Notes: generated by a model not told the origin, from the sequence alone. A stretch of DNA of 64,000 nucleotides from Pampus argenteus (GCA_036937835.1 CM072880.1:16636001-16700000); one strand, 5' to 3'; counted from the first letter of the stretch, positions 26,600 to 38,260 are shown. Program-made: numbers and translations.

Positions 26600-26803
26600 G
26601 AACTGAAAACTCCTGACTCAGACGTCCAGGTTAGGTTAAGGGTTTGTTAAACTGGAACAGGACTGCGGTTGCCAGTCTATCACAGAACAGAACACAACAA
26701 GCTATTCACCTGAGCTGCATGTCACCAAGGAAACGAGTCGGTGGTCAAAGGATGCAGGACCTACTTACTGGGAGACAACAGTGTTAACCACTGAGCTATC
26801 ATC
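26600..26803 (-). mobile_element. tRNA-derived SINE relic 1
   Basis: Reading the minus strand from about 26803, GATAGCTCAGTGGTTAACAC matches the A-box region of tRNA-derived fish SINEs (A box about 26787-26798). A degenerate B-box region GGTCCTGCATCCTTTGACC follows. Further on, TGTGATAGACTGGCAACC (plus 26667-26684) resembles the 'gatggactggcgacct' body shared by many such SINEs. The copy is old and diverged, and no internal promoter is intact. Confidence 0.6.
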
Positions 26804-26829
26804 CAATTCAGTTTGGCTAACTTTTAAAA

Positions 26830-27410
26830 ATAAATACATAAATATAGTTCCCCTACAGTTCTCAAGGTAAACATATGGTTTCATTTTTATGTTTCATGAT
26901 ATCTAGAAGTGAGACATCTGCCACCACAGCCCAGTATCCCAACAATAACTAAATAAGGATGTGGATGTCATGCTTGTATTATGTTTTGTATATTTGTATA
27001 TTCCAGTTGATGCTTACAGATTGTTTATATTATCCAATAATAAAATAAAAGTGAAATATAATTAATTTAAATAAATACAAAAAATATATTAGAAATATTT
27101 CATTCTATGTAAAGATACATATGATGTTGAATCATTTAATGAAAATCTTGAATACCTTCAGAGTGCTCCACCTGAGAGACTGATGTGTTTCTTCTGTCCC
27201 AGCAGCAGAGCTGTGGGCTGAGCAGGATGAGTGGGGTGTGGGGTGGCAGCAGCCTCCAGCAGAGCACAGTGGATGCTGGGATACTTGTGGAGTTTTCTCC
27301 TGCAGGGTTTCCCACTGGCTCTGGGGTCATTGACTCCACAGCATTGACTGCAGCTCTTTCCACACTACATTGCCCAGCTCCACTCCACCAGGCCCACTCT
27401 TCTTTGTGCA

Positions 27411-27456
<46 letters not shown>

Positions 27457-28220
27457 TCACACACGCACGCACACACACACACACACAGAGAGAGTTGAAA
27501 AACAAAGCAGTATACATAAACCAAGAAAAGAATAGAGACTAAATGCACACAGCAGAAAGGAAAAAGAAGCCAAGGCACAAATGCAAAAAAGCTGCATACA
27601 TTTGTATGTATGTATGTACATTTGTACTCCAGCCACTCACACACACAAACCTTTTGCATATATGCATATTTTTGTATTTGTACATTTGCGTGGGCCTTAG
27701 CTACAGTCATACTATTACTCTATTACTCAAACTAAGATCATTTTCATCAGTATCTGTTGAAGTTAAGAATCTCCGTAAACATCTCTGCAGGTCTGCACTG
27801 AGGAGGGGGTTATGAGTAATTGTTACATCTTGCAAAAAAAGCCCACGTGCAAACATTGTCTCCTAGAAATGTTTCTATACTGCTTTGGTAAAGTGTAAAT
27901 GTTATACTTAAAATCTGTTGTTAAAAAATTACTGTGGAAGCCTCTCAGAATCATAATCATGTTCCAGCCTTAACACCACAGTGATCCAACTAAATGTGCA
28001 AACTCTAAACGTCTACTACTCTATATACTAACTAGCCAGAGTTCAACATGGCAATGACTGAGGTTGCAAAGATACAAGAAGAACCATGGTAGCATCAAAA
28101 CTGTAGGTTTACCTGCTGTTGTCATGGGATACTGCCTGGAAGGTAAACCTGGAAACACTCCTCCTCAGACCCACCGCCAGCCACTAGATGATCCAATTGA
28201 CTTTTAGAAAGGCCATAATT
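26830..28220. other. gene-free stretch with one GC-richer patch
   Basis: AT-rich at both ends. The 27130-27410 patch, upstream of the CA array, is GC-richer and has open frames on both strands, with an acceptor-like TTTCTTCTGTCCCAG ending at 27202. The plus frame runs straight into the CA array, which argues against a real exon. No protein recognised. Confidence 0.4.
27411..27494. repeat. (CA)n compound microsatellite
   Basis: About 21 CA units, then CTCA and CGCA variants, a second CA run and a short GA run. Confidence 0.98.
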
Positions 28221-28224
28221 TAGT

Positions 28225-28625
28225 GAGTGACACCATAATAACTCAAGGTTGACTTGTATATGTAATTTTCTCTATTACTCTCTTTGCCATTAGTACACTT
28301 AAATCTACAAATATTTGTTGATGTTTTTTAAGCTTCAAATTATCTGGATATAGGCCTAGTATAAATATATGTGGAACTGACTTGAATTTGTAGAACATTT
28401 TGAATACATTGTTTTATTTCTTGCCAGAACTTTTGTATTTTTATACATTGCCAGATACAGTGGAAAAATGTACCCGTTTCCCTCCCACATTTAACACATA
28501 TATCAGATAGCACTGTTATATTTGTGAAGTTTTTCTCGAGTCATCAACCATTGTTCGCATCAAACAGTTGTATTGTAATATTTTCAGGCGTGTGTTAGTA
28601 GTTAGGGTTAGGGTCATTTGGTGGC
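28225..28625 (-). mobile_element. L1-type LINE ORF2 C-terminal relic
   Basis: Translating the minus strand from about 28600 gives LKILQYNCLMRT, then WLMTREKLHKYNSAI, then after one frameshift SDICVKCGRETGTFFHC and IWQC...FWQEI. This has the layout of the C-terminal end of L1-type ORF2 proteins, with a Cys-x2-Cys...His-x3-Cys cluster (CVKC, then HCIWQC). Further on come ILGLYPDN and LMAKRVIEKI, again in the expected order for L1-type elements of fish (Swimmer/Tx1-like). The reading frame is broken at the AI/SD junction and the endonuclease and reverse transcriptase domains are absent, so this is a fragment of a dead copy. The clade assignment rests on motif memory; a profile search would settle it. 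Confidence 0.75.
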
Positions 28626-28639
28626 CAGTGGCATTGCAC

Positions 28640-30595
28640 TTTGGAAATACTGCCCATGTACTAATGTGTCAAGAAAGAAGGCAATACAGCACTCTGTTTT
28701 TAGACAGGAATGCTGCTGTTACATTATCCTAAAGAACATGAGCTTGGGGTCAGCTTGTCTGTAGGGAGACAGTGTGTTCAGCTTGCTCTGTAAGTGGATG
28801 CTATCTTTATTGAAGACAGCATGAAGGGAATAGTGGTAAAATCAATAGTCATTCCTACAACCAGGATATCCTCTGGTTCTCAATGTGTGGCAGTTGTCTC
28901 AGTCAAGGCAGACTGTTGGGAAAAAGACTAGTTTTAGCTAAACTTGAATCAGAGCCTGAATTCCCTGCCTTGGTGTCTATGCTGAAAGACACATCAGCTT
29001 TCTGACAGCTCAAATCACAGTGGAAATGTCCTTTAATCAGGTGTCAAACTTTTATTAGACATACAGCAGTTCCAACTTTCCGAATTTCAGGGTGCTGTTT
29101 CTGCCAAGTATACCTCAGGTTCAGGCCAAGGGAGTAAATATTCAGCGCTCCCCTGATTCAAGTCAATCCACCTGCTCTCCTGCTGTACAAATGGACCGTG
29201 CCAGCACCATCACAGAGTGGTCCATTTTCCTGGTGAGGTAACCACTTCCATTAGTGTTCATCAGCCTGGCCTACCGAGGGACCACTTTACTGACATCTGC
29301 TTTATTCTGGCATCCACACACTAAAAGGCAAAATGTTCCTGTAGAGAGAGAAACAGAGAGATACCCTCTTGGCTCTATGGCTCCATGAAAGAGTGCCAGG
29401 GTTGCATGAGTATTAATTGATGGCTTTTGGTGCACATGCGGGTATTAGTAGCTAAAAGGCTTTTCCTGCAGACCAAGTTAAAAATAATGGTGCACCGAAT
29501 GCTATCATTCGGTTATGTTTATATTCTATTTGTTTGCTAATAATGTTGTTCTTTTATATTAAACATCAACATATCAGCCAGTCATTGTTATTCCGTTGTA
29601 ATATGAGGGATGTGACTTCGTAGAAATATGCTATAAGAAGAATTTAACCTGAACAGAGATATTTAGATGCATAGCAACTTGTATTCTCTTAATGCTGTTT
29701 CAAAGGCTGACCAATGGAACCACATTTCTAAAGTTGTATTCATTCATCTTGGCCACTGAGGGACATTTAATACATAAATAGAAGATAAATAAATGTCCCA
29801 TTTACACATCCAGCAGACATGGAACGTTCATTCATTTGGAAGCCTAATTAATGGAAGGCTCCTCTCCTTTTAGCTCTGCTTTGGTCTTCTCTAACATGGA
29901 GAAATATGTCTGGCTCCTCTTTCAATACTAAATGCTTTGGCTCCTCATTAATCCAGCGGTGCGGCACAGATTGCATGTCAAGTGTGCCATGTGCAGTGTG
30001 TCAGGTCGTGCTAGGGAAGCTTTTGGTGCCAGGCACACCTGTGGCATATGGAGTGTAAAGAATATCATACATTATACGTGGAGGTGTTAGAGACTGTGAC
30101 TATCATTATCAATCACATTCATTATTCCCTGTCAGGAGCATAGTTACAAATATACAGCTCAGATATGCTGCATGATTGAAAATATTGCTCTAGCAGACAC
30201 CGTGTTTTCACTTTGAGTAATAGTGCACACATTTATTTGACCTCCCGATGATCCACACAAAAAGCATCTGCAGTTAAATACCAGCAAGTGACATGTATAA
30301 AATAAAAAAAAAATAAAAAAACTGGAAAAAAGTGGATGCATAAACGCCTCAGTAAGTCTTTTTTTTTATTCTATCATGCAAAAATAGAATAGTTGAACCC
30401 TATTCTCCAGAAAAAAAACGTATAAACTTCTAAGATTGCCAGTTTGATGTTATTTATTGGATTTTGGTAAACTATTACCTTTCCAAAGACCATTTTAGAA
30501 CCAGTCCCTTTACTGAAGAGTGACATTCTTATGTTATTCTGCCTCTTTGTCTTCCTGTCTTCCAACTCTCTCTGTATTACCTCGTTTCTTTTTGT
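28640..30595. other. gene-free stretch
   Basis: Unique sequence with no recognised repeat. There is a 9-bp inverted repeat (AAATGGACC/GGTCCATTT) with a 21-bp spacer at about 29188-29226. No frame above about 70 codons. Confidence 0.5.
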
Positions 30596-30598
30596 CAG

Positions 30599-30776
30599 TG
30601 TCCCCTCAGCTCAGGGTTTTGGCCCAGTGTTTTCTCCTGTGAAACCTTTGACAGGCATGGTATTTGGCGCTGAGCTCATCCAGCCATGCCTGGTGGCAGC
30701 GGGCATCCCTCCAGCACCAACCCCGCTGAGCAGGCCTGCCCGTCTGCCTGGTGAAATGAAATTAGGGAAGACATGA
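30599..30776 (+). other. possible terminal coding exon
   Basis: A pyrimidine tract ending CTTTTTGTCAG (AG at 30597-30598; alternative AGs at 30609 and 30614) precedes an open frame that runs to TGA at 30774-30776. The frame is GC-richer than its surroundings and carries residues such as GFGPVFSPVKPLTG followed by a proline-rich end and GEMKLGKT. I do not recognise the protein. No upstream exon in a compatible phase is visible, and the frame is short enough to be chance. The block to about 30960 stays complex, so conserved noncoding DNA is an equally good explanation. Confidence 0.2.
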
Positions 30777-30779
30777 TGG

Positions 30780-32165
30780 CACAGTCATCCTCTCCCCACC
30801 CACAGGCTGATTGTATTACCCGAGCATAAACTCGATTTGGTACTTTTCTACGGCCATCAGAGAGGAATTGATTTGGATTTAGCCTAACTGGCTTAGCCAC
30901 ATGTCCTCAGCCGACAGGGATAATTTCTGAGGAGGGACATTGGTGGGATGATGACGGTGGTGGAGATGGTGGATGTGGTGATTGGAGGGTTAGAATAGAC
31001 TTTAACTAGCAAGCAGTGTGCCAATATGAATATCTCAATGTGACATCTTGACAGACAGTGAAGTGCAGCTGTATCACACTCTAATATCCCCCAGTAGATG
31101 AAGTAGAAGAATAGATATTTAGATGCAGATGCTTTCTTTCATAAGGCTGCACATGTTTTCATATATATGCTTATTACTTTCTTTTCTCATATATACATGT
31201 ATACTTGACAGACTATAAATAAGTCTTTCAAGTATTGTAACTGTGATGTACAGTGCATACTGTACATTTCTCCAGGGTCAGGTATTCACCTGCGGTTTCC
31301 AATATATAGAGAAGCTGAAATGTTGGAAAGAGCATCCTGTGCATTCCTGTCAGGACTTATTAACCCCTAAAACCACTGAAAACTCTGCCTGGATTGGACA
31401 GACGAATTTCAACCAGATTTTTTTTTTACTTATAAAAGCTTGAAAAGCAACAAAAATAACTCAACGAGTGAGTCTGCTACACCTGCTCGATCTTCCTTCA
31501 CCATATAAAGGTCTTAAACTACTGGAACATTTTAAGAGCCTGAGCTTCAGCCAGAGCTAACATTATCAGTTTAGGAGATTAGAGAGACCTGATTTCCCCA
31601 GGTAGATTTCTCCTACAGAACATAGATTTCTCTGCCGTGTGCACGTGGAACCAGGTTTCTAATCTGCTTCTTACAAGTATGCACGTGCATTACAAAAGAC
31701 GGATTGGACTATTGGATGAAAGGAAAGATCGTTATACAGCGCAACGCCTCCTTGTGTATAAAATGATTCCATCCAAACTCTTACTAAAACTGAAACACAA
31801 AGTAGCCTGTAGTCTAAATAAGTTGGTGAATATTTGATGATTTGTTATATTCAGACACTTTCACACTGTGGGAAAACCCTCTGCTCTATCTGCCTGTGTG
31901 TAAACCTCTCTCTGTACTGTCAACCTGCTCTGACAAACGTACAGTCCCAAAGTAGTGTCTCTGATCGCTAATACAATTCAAATCAGTAGCTCACACTTCC
32001 ATCAGTTCACTGATGATCCACTGATGAATATTATTTTATTTTAGGGTAAATCAATCTGCCTTCCACTGACTAAGATGAATCCAAACACACTGTCATAGGC
32101 TAGAGAGGCCTGATGTTGACTCTGACAACCCTCCAGTTGCCAGCTGTCATTTGGCTAGATTTTAG
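30780..32165. other. gene-free stretch
   Basis: Complex sequence to about 30970, then AT-rich unique DNA. No gene or recognised repeat. Confidence 0.5.
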
Positions 32166-32243
32166 TTCCATCTGGCGAGGAAGTTGAACTTGTGACCTCT
32201 GGACAACTAATCTGGTTTTCTAACCCCTGGGCTACCTACCACC
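32100..32243 (-). mobile_element. tRNA-derived SINE relic 2
   Basis: On the minus strand, TAGCCCAGGGGTTAGA (plus about 32219-32234) resembles a tRNA A box, and AAGTTCAACTTCC (plus 32179-32191) resembles a B box at about tRNA spacing, with GTCACAAG just before it. The tail beyond the tRNA-like part reads CAGCTGGCAACTGGAGGGTTG. Both boxes are degenerate and the element looks inactive. Confidence 0.5.
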
Positions 32244-32374
32244 AAAGTTGCCCACCTGCTATTTCTACCAGCCCAACCTAGTATAGCAGGCTAAAACTGG
32301 CCCTGGTGTTGAGGGACACATTGGACATAACACATATGCATATATAGAAACATGAAACCATGTAACAAGAGAAG

Positions 32375-32393
32375 ACACACACACACACACACA
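32375..32393. repeat. (AC)9 microsatellite
   Basis: Nine AC units, followed by a short AT run. Confidence 0.95.
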
Positions 32394-33479
32394 GACATAT
32401 ATATACACACACCTGTGTTCGACATTTTGGTACTGATAGACTTGTGATCAAAGCCTTGACCCAAGGATGTGTCAAAGTAATTCTCCCTGGAAGGAGGCTT
32501 CAAAGGGGTCCTCAGTCTGATGGAGGGGCCATAGTGGGTTTTGGTCTGATATAACAAAAGACACCAACCTGATTTCTCCCCCCTGGACTAAAAATAGCTT
32601 CCTGTGCCCAAAGCAATTACACTGATAGAAGGAGTTGTACTGCATCACCCCTCACCTCTAATCCAACCCCCGCCGACTGCCGATGCTGGATGACGTAGAA
32701 ACTGCACCAGTCTGTGGAAAGAACACATGGCCAGTTATTATTGATTCGAATGCTGAATATCCTGTCTAGCTTTTAACTTTTTTTTTATTTTTTATTGTGG
32801 TGTACGTACTTTCAAAGGAAATAAAGACATGGACATGACATCTGTGGCATCACCCAGGGGCCAGGAGCAGAAAATCAGCCTCTTCAGAGAGCTGATGATA
32901 ATTTCACGAAACACAAATCTGTTTAAGGATAAGCACCATGTAAGAAACCAAAATAATAAAGGTCTTACACTGGCCCCTAAATATGGTTGAATATCACCAA
33001 TCCATGTTTTAAATCTGCTGTAAGTGCCTAAAACAAAAGGTGTAATGAGTCAAATTATTGCCATTGTTCCCTGGCAACAGAGTCTACTGCATATGCTTAA
33101 AATCCCCATTTCGTATTTCACCAGATTATTTGTGTTTCTTTCTACGTAACCTGCTGCAGTTGCTACTTGGATATGTTATGATATGTTGGATACATTCATG
33201 TACTGTTTAGTTGCATTTGACAATAAATGAGGACAGTTATATTGTATATAAATACTGCAATTTGGTGTACCATGTAGAGGTAATAAAATTGATTGACCTC
33301 ACTTCCACTTCCTGTTAGCTGTCAACAGCAAAACAGATAAATTATTATTAATCATATCAGAGATATCTTGCCTTACATACAGTTTATGAGTATAATAAAT
33401 ATGTTACAGCAGGTAATACAGCATAGTAGTACACTGTACCACAGTGTTTCTCTCTTGTGTTTCTGATTGTAAACTAATA

Positions 33480-33525
33480 CGTTTGGCTTCTTCGTGGGAA
33501 GTATACTCACACGATACCAATATCA
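33480..33525 (+). repeat. short duplicated segment, copy 1
   Basis: GTTTGGCTTCTTCGTGGGAAG followed by TACTCACACGATACCA matches 36331-36376 in the same orientation with only a few substitutions. It is probably part of an interspersed repeat whose full extent I cannot define. Confidence 0.5.
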
Positions 33526-34377
33526 AAAGTCAAAAGCCAAATCATTTATTGTTTCGAAATGCTGTAGTGTTATGCTGGTAGTCGACTGCAGTGTGTGTAG
33601 TGCCACTAAACCTATAGCCATATTCTGTCTTTTACATTATGTTTTGTTATGGAGATGTCTAACAGGAATAGTAAGTAAGATTTTCCCTACTCTCTTGCCT
33701 ATATGAATTTAATGCATTTGGTGGTTGAGTCACAAATTCTGACTCCTTATAGTACTATCATTCATATAGCATTAGGTCTATGGATCAGACTACTGTTGAT
33801 TCATTAGTAGATATGCTGGTAACTGGCATCATGACTGTGATCTCACAATCTGGGACTGAAAAGTGCACAAACCTGTGTCTGTTGCTTGCTGCTTGTGTGT
33901 GCAAGCCCTGTCTGTGGCATAATTGTGTGGGATTTTTTTATTCAGAAGCATGTTTGCGTAGGCAGGCTTGTGAACCTCACATCTATATCCCATGAGCTGA
34001 ATATCTCATCCAGAGCCAAGCCTGACCTCCCTGGAGCCAGGAAAAAGATTCTGCTAAGGGGCCCTCCCACCTAATCCGTCAGGCATGTAAACTATTTGCC
34101 ATTGACACGGAGTCACACCCGATACCCCAGTGCACATGATTACAATCCGCCCTCCTTTAAGTTTGCTCCATCTGTTGGTCTAAGAATAAGTAGACTATTC
34201 AGAACGGAATGAGGTATAAACAACAATATTTATTTACTAGGCCATTTTCTAAAGAACAGATAATTGAATATTCATACTAAGATAAACAAGAAATTGTAGA
34301 AAATATAAAATGTAGAAAATGCCAAATTGCTGTGATGAACCCACTGTAAAGAACAGTTTGAAACTAGCTGGTGGAGC

Positions 34378-34440
34378 ATTTAACAGCTAAAGAGACATAT
34401 TTAATGTCTCTTTAGCTGTTAAATAGACATATTTAATGTC
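34378..34440. repeat. perfect 21-bp inverted repeat with duplicated loop
   Basis: The arm at 34378-34398 is the exact reverse complement of 34404-34424, with a five-base loop ATTTA. The next 16 bases (34425-34440, AGACATATTTAATGTC) repeat the apex of the hairpin (34393-34408). The structure fits a template-switching or foldback event. Confidence 0.9.
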
Positions 34441-34599
34441 AATTCTTATTTTAATTCTGGTTGTATTTTGCAAATATGTTCCTTTTACACTATAGTGGGA
34501 CCCACACTACCATTCACTATGAAACACAGTACTTGACTGATGAACTGCAGAAGTCTCTAATTCTGTGCATGTACACTGTTTACTGGTTTCATTGTGCAG

Positions 34600-34860
34600 T
34601 CAAACCATCCTCCAGCAGACAGACCTCCTTCCTCCCTATGATATTTAGTCAGGCTGTGGCCATCAAACAAACGCTCAGATGCAAACACATACCCTGAAAA
34701 CCTCTTTGGAAGCCTCCTGCCTGTTGTAATTATAGGAGGTCATGGTTTTGTATTGATGAGCAGCCAAAGCCGGGCCCGTTAGTTTGTATCGTTATGCTAA
34801 TCTACATCCATGATTACTGTGGCTTGGCTTTTAGTCCTCAACAGAACAGTGTTACTAGGG
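34600..34860. promoter_or_regulatory. possible conserved noncoding block
   Basis: Complex sequence with an octamer-like ATGCTAAT at 34794-34801 and several ATTA/TAAT cores, just before the GT array. No coding frame of note. Conservation is not testable here. Confidence 0.2.
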
Positions 34861-34865
34861 CTTTG

Positions 34866-35175
34866 GTGTGTGTGTGTGTGTGTGTGTGTGTGTGGTCCAG
34901 GTATCCTTCACCTTGTGGGGATGTCAATCTGTTTACAAAGTAATGTTTGTGGGGACACCCCTGAACATAAATCATTGATTCTATGGTGAAGATTTGGTGT
35001 AATTAAGGTAAGTTTAGGGTTGTGTTAGGGTAAGGGTAAGGGTAAGGGTAAGGGTAAGGGGATAGGCATGAGATGGTTATGGTTAAGATTATGATGAGTC
35101 TCCAGGAAATTAATGTAAATGTAATGTCCCCTGATGAGATGGAAACCCAACGTGTGTGCGTGTGTGTGTGTGTTG
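34866..35175 (+). mobile_element. GT-bounded GGGTAA-containing fish repeat
   Basis: A (TG)n run (34866-34894), then GTCCAGGTATCCTTCACC, 'cttgtggggatgtcaatctg', 'aacataaatcattgattct', a GGGTAA hexamer array (35028-35060), 'gtctccaggaaattaatg' and 'atgtcccctgatgagatgg', closing with a second GT run (about 35155-35173). I recognise this order from a very common interspersed repeat of fish introns. There is no coding capacity. Its class is uncertain. Confidence 0.75.
35028..35060 (+). repeat. (GGGTAA)5 array
   Basis: Five and a half hexamers inside the repeat above. It differs from the vertebrate telomere unit GGGTTA at one position and is not telomeric. Confidence 0.9.
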
Positions 35176-36330
35176 ATGTGGATGTGAACCCAATGTTTTG
35201 AAAGCTTGAATGGAGGTCCTTGAACTTATCTCAAAGCTCCTTCCCTGAGTGCTTCTACAGGTCTACTGGTTTCAAGGCAAACGCTGTTTCAAAAAGGAAC
35301 GATCAATTAGAAATGAAGTGTACGTATTAATAATTAATAATTGAATTTGTAATAGAAAAATGACTTTATTGACCAACTCCATTAAGCATCTTTATCAAAA
35401 GCATGTGAGGAGCAAGCAGGTAAAAGATGGAACCTCCTTGGTTGAATCTCCTGAGACATGAAGTTTAAGAACTGGAGTCTTGTTCTTTGGCTGCCATGTT
35501 CCCACCATGTCACCACGTTCCCAAATCTAAGAAATTAACTTTGTTCATATAAAGTTATTCATACCAATAGGGCTGAACGTCATAATGGTGCTCGTCTGGA
35601 ACTGATGCATTATGTCCTCTCATTTTATCTCTGTTTTAGTCGCCACCTGATCTCCTGAGGGAGGAATAAATATCTGTCTGTGTAGCTGCTAAATGCTCCA
35701 CTGTGTCCATCAGCTGGTTGTTTAATAGACTTAAAGTAAAGCAAAGTAAAGCTGCCGATATGGTGATAATTCTCAACCCCTTTCACATTAAAAGTAGAAA
35801 TGATCAATTGCTAATATAAACATATTGATAAGTGTAAGAAAAAATCTGTACTTGTGATAGCCAAACTAAGACCCTGACTACCACCCACTACACTGCTCCT
35901 GTACATTATCCGGCTCCGCCCACTCCTGTCCACTTCACCATGTGAATAAAGACATCATTGAAATTCAGCTGACCCCGTCCTCTCCCTCCGCCATTCCCGC
36001 TCGGTGACAGTACCGCTTATTTCCATGTGTGCTGACGATCTTTGATGGTGTCACTGGCCCCACATCATCTGTTGTAACATTATTAAAAAACTCTCGCTCG
36101 CGACCAGGAATGCAAATACACAGAGTAGTGTAATAGATAGCATCATGCGTCATTGCCCTGAAGAGAGAGAGCTGTGGAGAGAAGAAACAGAGAGAGAAAG
36201 ACATATATGAACTGTGCTGTAGCCTCGGCAGCATCATTTGAATTTGCATGTTATCACGCGCAGGACGTCTCCATCAAAATGTCAGACTGGGCCTGCGGGT
36301 CTCTCACCACTGATTTATAATAAAGGCAAT

Positions 36331-36376
36331 AAGTTTGGCTTCTTCATAGGAAGGGTACTCATACAATACCAGTTTG
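36331..36376 (+). repeat. short duplicated segment, copy 2
   Basis: Matches 33480-33525 over GTTTGGCTTCTTC-T-GGAAG and the following TACTCAYACRATACCA, about 2.85 kb downstream of copy 1. The homology fades on both sides. Confidence 0.5.
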
Positions 36377-37981
36377 CTATCTACATTTTCCTCTTTTTAA
36401 ATGTCAAAACTCGAAGGCTGCTGGGGGAATTTCAAAGAGTAGCATACATTTTGTTACGATCGTATGTCAGCTCTGTTGTGAAGGCTGAGAAATCATTCAG
36501 TGCAACTAACAGTAAATGCTTCAAAGATGATTGCCATTGTTTGACAGGGTAGTGTTTGGCTTGAATTGAAGACAAACTGAGCATAAACACACCTACAGAC
36601 AATATATGTATATATATATACTGACTGACAGAAGCACTTTGCTTTATGCTGGTGAAAACGTGTACCTGACCATCATTATCATGGCAGTTCGTGAAATAAC
36701 TTGTGAAATTTAATCTATAGATGGACATGAATTTTCCATTTTTTTTTTCATGAGTACAACTTTCACTGCCAAGTGGCGCAGTTCCAATGACGTATATATA
36801 AGGTGACACATTTCTATATTTAGAGGTGGTGGGTTGGATGGATGGATAGGTCCTGACTAGCAAAATGTGGTTGTTTTTTTTTTTTTAACATGACTATGAC
36901 TGTCATGGGGTTGACTGTTGCCATGGCAATCAAAGTAACTTTAAGGAATTGTAACTTTAATACACACCACGTTTCAAGTGATCATTTTAACCCAAATCCT
37001 AACCAAGTGTTTTTTGTATATCAGAACCACAGTGTTGTCACATCATAACATATGATATTTTCTTAACAGTGATTTGTAAATTTTGGAAAAGCACAAAAAA
37101 TGTCGGAGACAGAAATAGAGAATTACTTATATATGTAAAAAAAAAGTGTAAACAAATACAGTCTGGTGGAAGTACAGTAAAAACTAAGACGGACTTTGGC
37201 ACTAAAACGATTACAACATTGAAAATATCTACTTGAAATAGATTGACTGTGGATTATGTCCCTCATCACTTAGTTGATTCAGTATGAAGTGGAGGAATGA
37301 TTACAACACTAAAACCCTATTTAATGTATATATATGTGATAATAGCATCTAGCCAATTGAACTAGTGGCATACAGATCAGTATCAGTAATTCATATGCTG
37401 GTATGCTGTGCTGTCTACACTGTCTTTTTTGATACTACTTTTAGGCATTAACAAAATCAGATTTACAGATCCTACGCATCGGGGTTTTAACCAGCCTTTT
37501 TCTCCATTTGTCAATTGTATAAAGTGAAAAATCACAACTTGCAAAATCTATAAGGGAACTTTATCAAGCAGTAGTGATAAAATTTGTGATTATGTAAGCT
37601 GACTGCCAAAATGCTCCATGACCTCTGAGGGGGGGGGGGACAACAAAATAAGCTATGCCATTCCAAACCATAAGCTGTTCCTTGATGGAGGATTTGTTCA
37701 TCCAGTGTTTGAGCTTTCTGGGAAGAAAAGAAGACAGAAAAGGAGGATGGACGACTACACAGGGATTCCTGCTTTAATCTTGTCTTTCTCTTTCTGTCCG
37801 TCAATCTCATCCTGCCTGTGTAGCCTGGCGCTCACATCACTCTCTTTTGCTGGATGTTGGACTTAAGAGTGATTGACAGGCAGTCGGATGGACTGAATTG
37901 TGAAGCTGTCCAGTCTTTCAACGTGCATAATGACCAACAGCAGCAGGTCTGCTGCAAGTCTGTGAAAACAGTGAGAATTAT

Positions 37982-38031
37982 TTTTTTTAAATATATAAAT
38001 AAATATATATACCGGTATATATATATATATG
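37982..38031. repeat. AT-rich run
   Basis: T-run followed by ATAAATATATATA with one CCGG interruption. Confidence 0.85.
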
Positions 38032-38238
38032 AAATTACTAAATTAGTTCATATCTATTTATCAGCATACAAATTAGCATAAACATTAAAATTATTATACA
38101 TTTGAGTTGAGCATGCCATCTTCCTTGACTGAACCGATTCTGACTAACAGATAAAATGATGGGGAAACATTTGATTATTGTTATAAAGTGTTTTGAAGCA
38201 ACAGTTGTGACTGTGGCATATATATAGAATAAAAATTT

Positions 38239-38260
38239 AAATATATATATATATATATAT
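38239..38260. repeat. (TA)n microsatellite
   Basis: About 11 TA units. Confidence 0.95.

Larger units (their letters stand above)
32250..34365. other. gene-free stretch
   Basis: Unique DNA with a CA run at 32375-32393. A 45-bp segment at about 33480-33525 recurs at 36330-36375. No gene. Confidence 0.5.

Noticed and set aside
28602..28615. Two TTAGGG units
   Set aside because: Too short to be an interstitial telomere tract.
30048..30071. Resemblance to miR-1 (TGGAGTGTAAAGAA)
   Set aside because: The seed carries a substitution and no complementary arm for a precursor hairpin is present upstream.
30848..30860. TACGGCCAT as in 5S rRNA
   Set aside because: Only a nine-base match; the rest of the sequence is unrelated to 5S rRNA.
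35028..35060. Telomere-like array
   Set aside because: The unit is GGGTAA, not GGGTTA, it is only about 33 bp long, and it sits inside a known dispersed fish repeat.
36432..36863. 143-codon minus frame
   Set aside because: No domain, crosses AT repeats, and has no splice or promoter context.
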